A stretch of DNA of 12,619 nt from Thermaceae bacterium (lineage in GTDB: Bacteria; Deinococcota; Deinococci; Deinococcales; Marinithermaceae): assembly GCA_026985615.1 (NCBI GenBank), contig JALSQD010000038.1, positions 1-12,619 of the forward strand, given 5' to 3'. The notes beneath the pieces are model-generated. The model saw only the letters and a list, made by a program, of their open reading frames with translations, ran no database searches and was not told the DNA's origin. The translations under genes and the position numbers were made by a program. This document shows positions 6,009 to 12,619 of the stretch, piece after piece (the first letter of the stretch is position 1; each line of letters starts with the position of its first letter).

Positions 6009-7015
6009 AGCACCCCTGGATCCTCTCCCTGCTCGTCCTCGTTTCCAGCGCCCTGGCCCTGGACTATCCCCAGGCCCTCCAGCGCGCAGAGGAGCGCCCG
6101 CCGGTGGCCACCGCGCGGTTGCAGCTCCAGGACGCGCGCGACCAGCTCGCGCGCACCGAGAGCGACCCCCTGGCCCTCAAGCTCGACCGCCTCAAGGCGC
6201 GCCAGGCGGTCGGGCTGGCCGAAGCCCAGCTGCGCCTGGCCCGCATCCAGGCCCAGGCCGAGATCAGCGCCGCCTACACCCAGGTGCTCGACGCCGAGGC
6301 CCAGCGTGAACTCGCCCGCGAAGCCCTGGCCGTGGCCGAAAAGGCGCTCGCCATCACCCGGCTCCGCTACGAGAAGGGCGGCGCCACCAGCCAGGAACTC
6401 ACTCAAGCCGAGCTCGGTCTGGCCGACGCCCAGAACCGGCTCAAACAGGCCGAGGAAGGGGCCGTGCTCGCGCGCTCGCGCCTGGCCTCGCTCCTGGACA
6501 GGTTCGCCGAGGACGAACCGCTGGCCTCGGCGCCGGAGCTGGCGGTGCCCACCTGGAAAGAAGTGGAAGCGGCCCTGGCCCAGCACCCCGACGCCCTGCG
6601 CGCGCGTCAGGGGGTGGAGCTCGCCCGCGCCGCACGCGAGCTGCTCGACCCCAGTTACGCGCCGCTGGCGCAGATCGAAAGCGCCGAGCTGGCCATCAAG
6701 CGCGCCCAAAACGGCCTGCGCGAGGCCGAGCGGGGGCTGCGGCTGCGCGCGGAGGCACGCTGGCAGGAGCTCGACGCCAAACGCCGGGCGCTCGAGCTCA
6801 GCGAACGGAAGCTCGCCCAGGCCGAAGAAGACCTGACCATCGCCCGAGCCCGCTACGAGGCTGGGCTCGTCTCCGAGTTCGCCTTGATGCAGGTCGGGCT
6901 CAAAGCAACGCAGGCCCGCGTCGAACGCGACGTGGCCTACCACGCCTACCTGGGCGCCGCCTGGTCGCTGGCGGAGTCGGTGGCACTGCCCCTGGAGGTC
7001 GTTCATGCGCAGTAA
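6005..7015 (+). CDS. TolC-like helical protein lacking the barrel-forming strands
   Basis: From GTG 6005 the protein has 336 residues, about 100 fewer than its neighbour and well below the 400-plus usual for TolC proteins. A signal peptide (about 1-18, cut after SSALA) sends it to the periplasm. Both outer-membrane efflux protein repeats are recognisable by their tip motifs: RYEKGGATSQELTQAELGLA (121-140) and RYEAGLVSEFALMQVGLKA (283-301). Where a TolC protein has its two beta hairpins, only short links remain: around TESDPLALKLD (51-61) and ELLDPSYAPLAQIE (212-225). The rest is Ala/Glu/Leu/Arg-rich coiled-coil. It should therefore not form a barrel. It may extend the tunnel, scaffold the adaptor, or be a decaying copy; the intact frame, good ribosome binding site and overlapping junctions argue against decay. 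An ATG at 5999 is a less likely start. Confidence 0.82.
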   Translation: MKHPWILSLLVLVSSALALDYPQALQRAEERPPVATARLQLQDARDQLARTESDPLALKLDRLKARQAVGLAEAQLRLARIQAQAEISAAYTQVLDAEAQRELAREALAVAEKALAITRLRYEKGGATSQELTQAELGLADAQNRLKQAEEGAVLARSRLASLLDRFAEDEPLASAPELAVPTWKEVEAALAQHPDALRARQGVELARAARELLDPSYAPLAQIESAELAIKRAQNGLREAERGLRLRAEARWQELDAKRRALELSERKLAQAEEDLTIARARYEAGLVSEFALMQVGLKATQARVERDVAYHAYLGAAWSLAESVALPLEVVHAQ

Positions 7016-8225
7016 GTGGATCCTTCTCGCCCTCCCCGTCCTGGTTCTCGGCCTCTCTTCCTGCAAGCGCCTGACCGGTGGCGAGACCACGGCCACGACT
7101 CAGACCGAGGCGGCGGTTTCCTTCGCCTACAAGGTGCGCACCGTTCCGCTGCGCGAGGGCACGCTCACCGACGTGCGCACCGCCCCGGCGCGCATCGAAC
7201 CTGCGCGCGACAGCCGCCTCGCCGCCGCAGTGGGTGGACGCGCCACCAAGGTCTACGTCAGCGAGGGCGACCGGGTGCGTCAGGGCCAGGTGCTCGTCCA
7301 GCTCGACGATAAAAACTACCGCACCCAGCTCGACAACGCCCGACTCAACCTCGAGAAGGCCGAGCTCAACCTCGAGGCCAGCAAGAAGCGCATCGCCGAA
7401 CAGGGCACCCAGCTCGAAGCGCAGTTGAAAGCCGCTCAGGACAACGTCGAGCTGACCCGGCGCAAGCTCGACGAGGTGCGGGCGCTGCTCGCCATCGGCG
7501 GGGCCTCGGAGATCGACGTGCAGAACCTCGAGGTCGCGCTCCAGCAGGCCGAAGCCAACCTGGCCGCGGCCGACGCAGCCTACCGGCGCTGGCTCCGCTC
7601 CAAAGACGAGGACCTCAAGCAGCTCGGCCTCCAGGTCGAGCAGGCGCGGGTGGCCGTGCGCCAGGCGGAGCAGGCCGTGCGCGACGCCCGCATCACCGCC
7701 CCCTTCGACGGCGAGGTGGCCGAGCGCTACGCCGAGGTGGGCGCCTTCGTGGGCCCCGGCGCACCGGTTGCGCGGCTCATCGCCGGACCGCAAGACGTTC
7801 AGTTCAAGCTGCCCCCCGACGAGGTGGCGCGCCTCGACCCCACGAGCCTCAAGCTGTATTACCTGGGCACGAGCTATCCGCTCGAGCTCGAGCGCACCTC
7901 GCCCGTTCCCGCGCAGGACCAGCTCGTGCGCCTTACCGCGCGCCCTGCCGAGACCGCGGACCTCCCCTTCGGCGCCTCGGGCACAGTGGAGTACAAGCTG
8001 ACGCTCGGCCAGGGCACCCTCGTTCCCGCCGCGGCCGTGCGCACCCAGGAAGGCCGTCGCCTGGTCTACATACCCGAGGACGGCCGCGCCGTCGCCTATC
8101 CGGTCGAGGTCGTTGCCGAAGCCCGCGGCACCGCTGCCGTGCGCGGCCTCGAAGGCGTAAGCGAGGTCATCTACCCCGTCCCCCAGGACCTTAGCGACGG
8201 CGAGGCGGTGGAGGTGTTGCCGTGA
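7005..8225 (+). CDS. RND-type membrane-fusion (periplasmic adaptor) lipoprotein
   Basis: Links the inner-membrane pump to the TolC duct. The 406-residue protein begins with a lipoprotein signal ending in lipobox LSSC (17-20), so Cys20 is probably lipidated. Residues 30-50 form the linker, and about 66-100 the first half of the lipoyl domain (GGRATKVYVSEGDRVRQGQV). A long helical hairpin covers about 105-228, with a tip at about 160-172 (LLAIGGASEID) resembling the TolC-contact region. The second lipoyl half is ARITAPFDGEVAERYAEVG (228-246). The beta-barrel and membrane-proximal domains fill 260-406. Each hairpin arm is nearly 60 residues, longer than in E. coli AcrA. GGAGG (6994-6998) sits 6 nt before the ATG, which overlaps the previous gene by 11 nt. 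It overlaps the pump gene by 4 nt (GTGA). Confidence 0.93.
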   Translation: MRSKWILLALPVLVLGLSSCKRLTGGETTATTQTEAAVSFAYKVRTVPLREGTLTDVRTAPARIEPARDSRLAAAVGGRATKVYVSEGDRVRQGQVLVQLDDKNYRTQLDNARLNLEKAELNLEASKKRIAEQGTQLEAQLKAAQDNVELTRRKLDEVRALLAIGGASEIDVQNLEVALQQAEANLAAADAAYRRWLRSKDEDLKQLGLQVEQARVAVRQAEQAVRDARITAPFDGEVAERYAEVGAFVGPGAPVARLIAGPQDVQFKLPPDEVARLDPTSLKLYYLGTSYPLELERTSPVPAQDQLVRLTARPAETADLPFGASGTVEYKLTLGQGTLVPAAAVRTQEGRRLVYIPEDGRAVAYPVEVVAEARGTAAVRGLEGVSEVIYPVPQDLSDGEAVEVLP

Positions 8226-11200
8226 GGGAAAACCCGCTGGTCCGGTTCTTTGTCGAACGGCCGGTCCTCACCACCGCCTTCTTCATCGCCATCACCCTCT
8301 TCGGCGTCTTCACCGCCTCGAAGCTGGGTGTGGACTTGCTGCCCAAGTTCGACATCCCCATCGTCACCGTCACCACCGCCTACCCCGGAGCCAGCCCCGA
8401 GGAGGTGGCCAACCAGGTCACCAAACCCCTGGAAGACACCCTCTCCACCCTCGATGGCGTGGACCAGATCACCTCGATCTCGAAGGAGGGCATCTCCCAG
8501 ATCATCATCCAGTTCGACTACGGCCGCAGCCTCGACCTCGTGGCGGTGGACGTCTCCGAGCGGGTAACCGCGGCCCGACCCAAGCTCCCGGAAGACGCGC
8601 AGACGCCGGTGGTCGCCAAGTTCGACCCCGCCGCGGAGCCCATCCTCTACGTCACCCTCACCGCTCCCGGAACCTCGCTGGGCGAGCTGGGCCGCTATGC
8701 CACCGACGAGCTCAAACCCCATCTGCAACAGATCCCCGGCGTCGCCGACGTGCAGGTGATCGGCGCGCCCGAAGAAGAGGTGGTCGTCGAACTCCAGCCC
8801 GACCGCCTCGCCGCTCTGGGCATCGCCCCCGGCCAGGTCGTAAGCGAGGTAGAGAAGGCGGCGGTCAACGTGCCCGTGGGCTCGCTCGACGTGGCCGGCG
8901 AGCACCAGGTGCTGCGCATGCGCAACCAGCCAGCCACCACCGCCGACGTGGCCGCGCTTCCGCTCGACCCCAACCGGGGACTGCGGGTGGACTCCGTGGC
9001 CAACGTGCGCCAGCAGGAGGTCGAAAGCCGCACCTACAGCCGCCTCAACGGCGACCCGGTGATCCTGCTGGGCGTGCGCAAAACCAGTACGGCCAATCTC
9101 GTGGACGTGGCCAAGAGCGTGCACGAGGAGGTCGGCAAGCTCTACCTGCCGGAGGGCTACCAGGCAAGCGTCCAGTTCGACCGCACCAAGTTCACCGAAG
9201 CAAGCGTGCGTGACACCTACGTGGAGTCGCTGATGACGGCCCTGATCGTCTCGTTGATCATCCTGATCCTGCTGGGCCGCGTCAACTCCGCGCTCTCGGT
9301 GATCCTGGCCATTCCCATCACCCTCTCGGCCTCGATCGTCGTCTACGGGATCCTCGGCTTTACCTTCAACATCATCAGCCTGCTGGCGCTGATCGTGGCG
9401 GTGGGGCTGGTGGTGGACGACGCCATCGTGGTGGCCGAGAACATCGCCCGCTGGCGCGACATGGGCTACGACCGCATGGAGGCGGTGATCAAGGGGGCGT
9501 CCGAGGTAAGCACCGCGGTGCTGGCCACCACGCTGAGCCTGCTCGCGGTCTTCCTGCCCATCAGCTTCCTCCCCGGATTCATCGGCCAGTTCTTCAAGGA
9601 GTTCGGCATCGGCCTGGCCACGGCGATCTCGGTGAGCTACCTGGAAGCGATGTTCTTCCTCACCGTGCGCCTGGCCTACTTCCCCGACCCAAAGCCGCCC
9701 TCGTGGCGCGAGCTGCCCGCGATCGCCCGCAGCTTCCCCGACGACCTGGCCTTCGTCAAAACGCGCCTGCGCAGCTGGTGGAGTTGGCTGGTGGCCGCGG
9801 CGGTGGCCGGCCTGGCCTACAAGAAGTTCGGACCCGCCGGCGCGGCGGCCACGGCAGTGCTCTTCTGGCCCGCACTGGCCCTCGTCCACTACTTCGTGCG
9901 AGCGCTTTTCGGCGTGCTGGGGGCGGTCATGCTCAACACCCACGTCTGGGCCGAGGCGGGCATGGAGCGGCTCAAGGAAGGCTACGGCCGTGCGGTGCGC
10001 TGGACGCTCGATCAAAACGGCCTGGTGCTCATCCTCGCCCTCTTGATGTTCGCCTCGATCTTCTGGGTTGCTCCCAAATTGCCGTTCAACTTCACGCCCA
10101 AGGCCGACAGCGGCTACATCGACATCACCCTAACCCTGCCCAAGGGAACCTCGGTGCTGGTGACCAACGACCTCACCCGCCGGATCGAGGGTTACCTGGT
10201 CGAGCAGCCCGAGGTGGACCAGGTGCTCGCCCAGGTGGGCACAGCCCAGTACGCCGGCTCCACCGAGAGCCCGGAGCGGGCGATGATCAACGTGGTGCTC
10301 GTCCCCAAGAACGAGCGGCCCGACCAGTACACCATCGCCGACCGTTTCCGGCGCGACCTCGCGCCCATCCTGGCCGACCACCCCGAGGCCGAGCTGCGCG
10401 TCCAGGTCAACACCGGCGGTCAGACGACCAGCTACGACCTCGAGTTCATCCTGAGCGCCCCCGACGAGGCCACGCTGAAGGAGGCCAACCGCAAGGCCCT
10501 GGCCATACTGCGCGAGAACCCCACCATCCGCGACGTCAAGAGCAGCCTCTCGGAGACGACGACGGAGTACGTCTTCAACCTGGACTCCGGCAGCCTCAGC
10601 GGCACCGGCCTTACCGCGCTCGACGTGGGACAGACGCTGCGCATCTACACGAGCGGCGTCGAGGCGGGCAAGGCGCGCCAGGGCGGGACCGAGACGCCCA
10701 TCGTGGTCCGCTCCAACCCCCGCTACACCGCCAACGTGGGTGCACTCGAGAACCTGCCCATCGCCGCCCCGGCCACCCGCGCCATGGTGCCACTGGGCAG
10801 CCTTGGCAGCTTCGAGCGTCAGGACGCGGCCGCTTCGATCGACCGCACCGACCTCGCCTACTCCACCTACTTCTCCATCAACTTCAAGAACCTCAACACC
10901 GGAGCGATGCAGGCCGAGCGCCGGATCAAGCGCGACCTGGAAGCCGGCGGCGTCTTCGAAAACGGGGTGCGCTACGCCCCCACTGGCAACTCGAGCTTCA
11001 TGGGCGACCTGGCGGCTACCGCGCCGATGGCCTTCATCCTGGCACTGGTGCTCAACTACCTGGTCATCGCCAGCCAGTTCAACTCGTTCCGCTACCCCAT
11101 CTACCTGCTGCTTCCGGTGCCGCTCGCGCTGGTGGGCGCCTTCTGGCTGGCCTACTTCATGGACACCGGCCTCGACATCATCAGCATCCTTGGCACCGTG

Positions 11201-11524
11201 ATGATGGTGGGTCTGGTCACCAAGAACGCCATCCTGCTGCTCGACTTCGCGGTGGAGCGCGCCAAGGAGGCGCCGCTCAAGGAAGCCCTGGTGGAGGCCG
11301 CGCGGCTGAGGCTGCGGCCCATTTTGATGACGAGCACGACGATCATCGTGGTCTCCATTCCCCTGCTCATGGGCATCGGCGAGGGCTCCGAGTTCCGCCG
11401 TCCGCTGGGCGTGATCATCCTCGGCGGCATCTTCTCGAGCACGCTGCTCACCCTCTTCGTCATCCCCGCCGCCTTCTACCGCTTCGAGCGCAGGCGCTAT
11501 GCTGAATTGCAACCGGAAAGGTAG
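8222..11524 (+). CDS. RND-family (HAE1-like) multidrug efflux transporter
   Basis: Proton-driven inner-membrane pump, expected to be a trimer. At 1100 residues it is a little longer than AcrB. TM1 (about 14-33) is followed by the first porter domain (DLLPKFDIPIVTVTTAYPGA). TM2-TM6 lie at about 337-485, with the proton-relay pair Asp399-Asp400 in GLVVDDAIVVAEN (TM4). The second half has TM7 (about 600-617), a second porter domain, and TM8-TM12 (about 931-1082), with Lys1001 in GLVTKNAILLLDF (TM10), matching the essential Lys of AcrB. Between TM6 and TM7 there is an insert with two extra hydrophobic stretches (about 517-571). The start is GTG 8222, with GGAGG at 8210-8214 and a 4-nt GTGA overlap with the adaptor gene. 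The Asp pair and adaptor type favour drug or amphiphile export over metal export; substrates are unknown. Confidence 0.95.
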   Translation: MRENPLVRFFVERPVLTTAFFIAITLFGVFTASKLGVDLLPKFDIPIVTVTTAYPGASPEEVANQVTKPLEDTLSTLDGVDQITSISKEGISQIIIQFDYGRSLDLVAVDVSERVTAARPKLPEDAQTPVVAKFDPAAEPILYVTLTAPGTSLGELGRYATDELKPHLQQIPGVADVQVIGAPEEEVVVELQPDRLAALGIAPGQVVSEVEKAAVNVPVGSLDVAGEHQVLRMRNQPATTADVAALPLDPNRGLRVDSVANVRQQEVESRTYSRLNGDPVILLGVRKTSTANLVDVAKSVHEEVGKLYLPEGYQASVQFDRTKFTEASVRDTYVESLMTALIVSLIILILLGRVNSALSVILAIPITLSASIVVYGILGFTFNIISLLALIVAVGLVVDDAIVVAENIARWRDMGYDRMEAVIKGASEVSTAVLATTLSLLAVFLPISFLPGFIGQFFKEFGIGLATAISVSYLEAMFFLTVRLAYFPDPKPPSWRELPAIARSFPDDLAFVKTRLRSWWSWLVAAAVAGLAYKKFGPAGAAATAVLFWPALALVHYFVRALFGVLGAVMLNTHVWAEAGMERLKEGYGRAVRWTLDQNGLVLILALLMFASIFWVAPKLPFNFTPKADSGYIDITLTLPKGTSVLVTNDLTRRIEGYLVEQPEVDQVLAQVGTAQYAGSTESPERAMINVVLVPKNERPDQYTIADRFRRDLAPILADHPEAELRVQVNTGGQTTSYDLEFILSAPDEATLKEANRKALAILRENPTIRDVKSSLSETTTEYVFNLDSGSLSGTGLTALDVGQTLRIYTSGVEAGKARQGGTETPIVVRSNPRYTANVGALENLPIAAPATRAMVPLGSLGSFERQDAAASIDRTDLAYSTYFSINFKNLNTGAMQAERRIKRDLEAGGVFENGVRYAPTGNSSFMGDLAATAPMAFILALVLNYLVIASQFNSFRYPIYLLLPVPLALVGAFWLAYFMDTGLDIISILGTVMMVGLVTKNAILLLDFAVERAKEAPLKEALVEAARLRLRPILMTSTTIIVVSIPLLMGIGEGSEFRRPLGVIILGGIFSSTLLTLFVIPAAFYRFERRRYAELQPER

Positions 11525-11542
11525 ACTTTTCCACGCGGTTGC
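11509..11542 (+). terminator. Hairpin across the pump stop codon, possible operon terminator or attenuator
   Basis: GCAACCG (11509-11515) pairs with CGGTTGC (11536-11542). GAAAGG (11516-11521) then pairs with CTTTTC (11526-11531) with one G-U pair. The 4-nt loop TAGA contains the stop codon TAG (11522-11524). There is a 4-nt bulge on the 3' side. No T-run follows, so this is not a classical intrinsic terminator. It may end transcription weakly, protect the 3' end, or be fortuitous. Confidence 0.45.
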
Positions 11543-11550
11543 GTAAGAAT
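11522..11550 (+). promoter_or_regulatory. Weak candidate promoter for the Mrp-type gene
   Basis: TAGACT (11522-11527), a 17-nt spacer, then AAGAAT (11545-11550). Each box matches consensus at 4 of 6 positions. Transcription would start within a few bases of the ATG at 11560, fitting the near-leaderless pattern of other operon heads here. The -35 overlaps the hairpin loop and the pump stop codon. Read-through from the efflux operon remains possible. Confidence 0.35.
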
Positions 11551-11559
11551 CGATAAGGC

Positions 11560-12619
11560 ATGCTAGATACTGCAACGGTACTCCAAGCGCTTTCGACGAT
11601 CGTCGACCCGGACTTCAAGAAGGACATCGTGGAGCTCGGGTTCGTACGCGACCTCAAAATCGAGGACGGCGTGGTCAGCTTCACCATCCGGCTGACCACG
11701 CCCGCCTGCCCCATCAAGGACCAGTTCAAGCGGCAGGCGGAGGAGGCGGTCGGGGCGCTACCCGGCGTCAAGGAGGTGTGCGTCACCATGGACGCCGCCC
11801 CCGCGGTCGAGGTGAGCACCGGCCTGCCGGGGGTGGCCCACATCGTCGCCGTGATCGCCGGCAAGGGCGGCGTGGGCAAGAGCACCACCGCGGTCAACCT
11901 GGCCGTGGCGCTGATGCAGATGGGCGCCAAGGTGGGCCTCTTCGACGCCGACGCCTTCGGCCCCAACACCCCGCGGATGCTGGGCGTGCGCGGGGTGCCG
12001 CTGCGCACCCAGGGCGGCAAGATCGTGCCCATCGAGGCCCAGGGGATCAAGCTGGTCTCGATCGGCTCGGCCATCCCCGAGGACCAGCCGGTGGTCTGGC
12101 GCGGCAGCCTGCAGCACGGCTTCGTGCGCGACTTTACCCAGAAGACCGAGTGGGGCGAGCTCGACTACCTGATCGTGGACATGCCCCCCGGCACCGGCGA
12201 CATCCCGCTTTCGGTGATGCAGCTGCTGCCGCTTTCGGGCGCGCTGGTCGTGGGGACGCCGCAAGAGGTGGCGCTCGAGGACGTGCGCCGCGGCGTGACG
12301 ATGCTGAAGAAGATGAACGTCAACCTGCTCGGCTTCGTCGAGAACATGAGCTACCTCATCTGCCCGAACTGCGGCGAGGAGATCGACGTCTTCGGCAAGG
12401 GCGGCATGGACACCTTCGCCAAGACCTTCGGCGCGCCCGTGCTCGCGCGCATCCCCATGGACGTCAACATCCGCAAGGGTTCCGACGCCGGCCTGCCCGC
12501 CGCCTTCCAGGAGGGCCCCGTGGCCGACGCCTATAAGGAGCTGGCCGCGGCCGTGGTGCAACGGGTGGCGGTGGTGGAAAAGGAGAACCCACCCAAGGCA
12601 GCGGGCGTGCCCCAGACCT
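11560..12619 (+). CDS. mrp: Mrp/ApbC (NBP35-type) iron-sulfur carrier ATPase, 3' end missing
   Basis: A P-loop ATPase that binds and delivers Fe-S clusters to target proteins in the cytosol. The 353 codons visible have no stop; family members are about this length, so little is missing. Residues about 5-85 form the N-terminal DUF59/MIP18 domain (IVDPDFKKDIVELGFV at 14-29, TPACP at 47-51 with Cys50). The ATPase domain begins near 92, with the deviant Walker A GKGGVGKST (101-109), switch I-like FDADAFGPNTPRML (128-141), and Walker B LIVDMPPGTGD (204-214). CPNC (268-271) is the family CxxC thought to bind the cluster between two subunits. The start is ATG 11560, which places the DUF59 helix at the N-terminus. 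It lies 35 nt after the pump gene but is functionally unrelated to it. Confidence 0.93.
   Translation, partial: MLDTATVLQALSTIVDPDFKKDIVELGFVRDLKIEDGVVSFTIRLTTPACPIKDQFKRQAEEAVGALPGVKEVCVTMDAAPAVEVSTGLPGVAHIVAVIAGKGGVGKSTTAVNLAVALMQMGAKVGLFDADAFGPNTPRMLGVRGVPLRTQGGKIVPIEAQGIKLVSIGSAIPEDQPVVWRGSLQHGFVRDFTQKTEWGELDYLIVDMPPGTGDIPLSVMQLLPLSGALVVGTPQEVALEDVRRGVTMLKKMNVNLLGFVENMSYLICPNCGEEIDVFGKGGMDTFAKTFGAPVLARIPMDVNIRKGSDAGLPAAFQEGPVADAYKELAAAVVQRVAVVEKENPPKAAGVPQT

Noticed and set aside
8171..10015. 614-codon open frame on the minus strand under the RND pump, with a similar one at 10130-11575
   Set aside because: His/Asp/Gly-rich shadow frames antisense to a gene with intact RND motifs; no recognisable domain and no promoter or ribosome binding site.

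Overview
The window looks like chromosomal DNA from a GC-rich member of the Thermaceae (phylum Deinococcota). The evidence is: the 16S 5' end (GGAGAGTTTGATCCTGGC); very high GC with strong G/C third-position bias; a 16S gene with its own strong promoter and an unrelated divergent gene upstream; a FemA/B-type transferase, which suits a Gram-negative-looking cell with a cross-bridged wall; and several promoters whose -10 lies 6-7 nt before a start codon, the leaderless arrangement common in Deinococcota. Oceanithermus or Marinithermus is possible, but the genus is a guess.

Layout. (1) 1-514, minus strand: first third of a 16S rRNA gene, cut by the window edge. Its leader (515-787) contains three hairpins and is driven by a TTGACA-17-TACCCT promoter. 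(2) 847-3101, housekeeping block: thyX (+), pheA (-) and ruvA (+). thyX and pheA converge and share the bases of their stop codons. pheA and ruvA diverge from a 21-bp gap holding one palindromic -10 element that reads TATACT on both strands. (3) 3138-4181: FemA/B-like peptidoglycan bridge transferase, close behind ruvA. (4) 4174-4248: an AT-rich island with a 21-bp inverted repeat over a -10 element, the likely control site of the next operon. (5) 4249-11524: a five-gene efflux operon whose genes all overlap: MarR-type regulator, TolC-like outer-membrane protein, a second shorter TolC-like protein, lipoprotein membrane-fusion protein, and RND inner-membrane pump. (6) 11560 to the window end: Mrp/ApbC P-loop ATPase for Fe-S handling, 3' end missing. 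I see no insertion sequence, CRISPR array, tRNA or phage gene.

How the parts work together. The efflux operon encodes a complete tripartite pump plus its own regulator. Its unusual part is the second TolC-like protein. It keeps the signal peptide and both helical-hairpin repeats but lacks both stretches that form the membrane beta-strands in its neighbour. The pump itself seems to carry an extra pair of hydrophobic segments between TM6 and TM7, and the adaptor has a long helical hairpin. Together these suggest a pump adapted to the Deinococcota envelope, perhaps with an additional periplasmic tunnel element. Substrates cannot be read from the sequence.

Start-site pattern. Four operon-leading genes (thyX, pheA, ruvA, marR) have TANNNT 6-7 nt before the start codon and no well-spaced Shine-Dalgarno. 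Three operon-internal genes (second tolC-like, fusion protein, pump) have GGAGG at 6-7 nt. This suggests two modes of translation initiation side by side.
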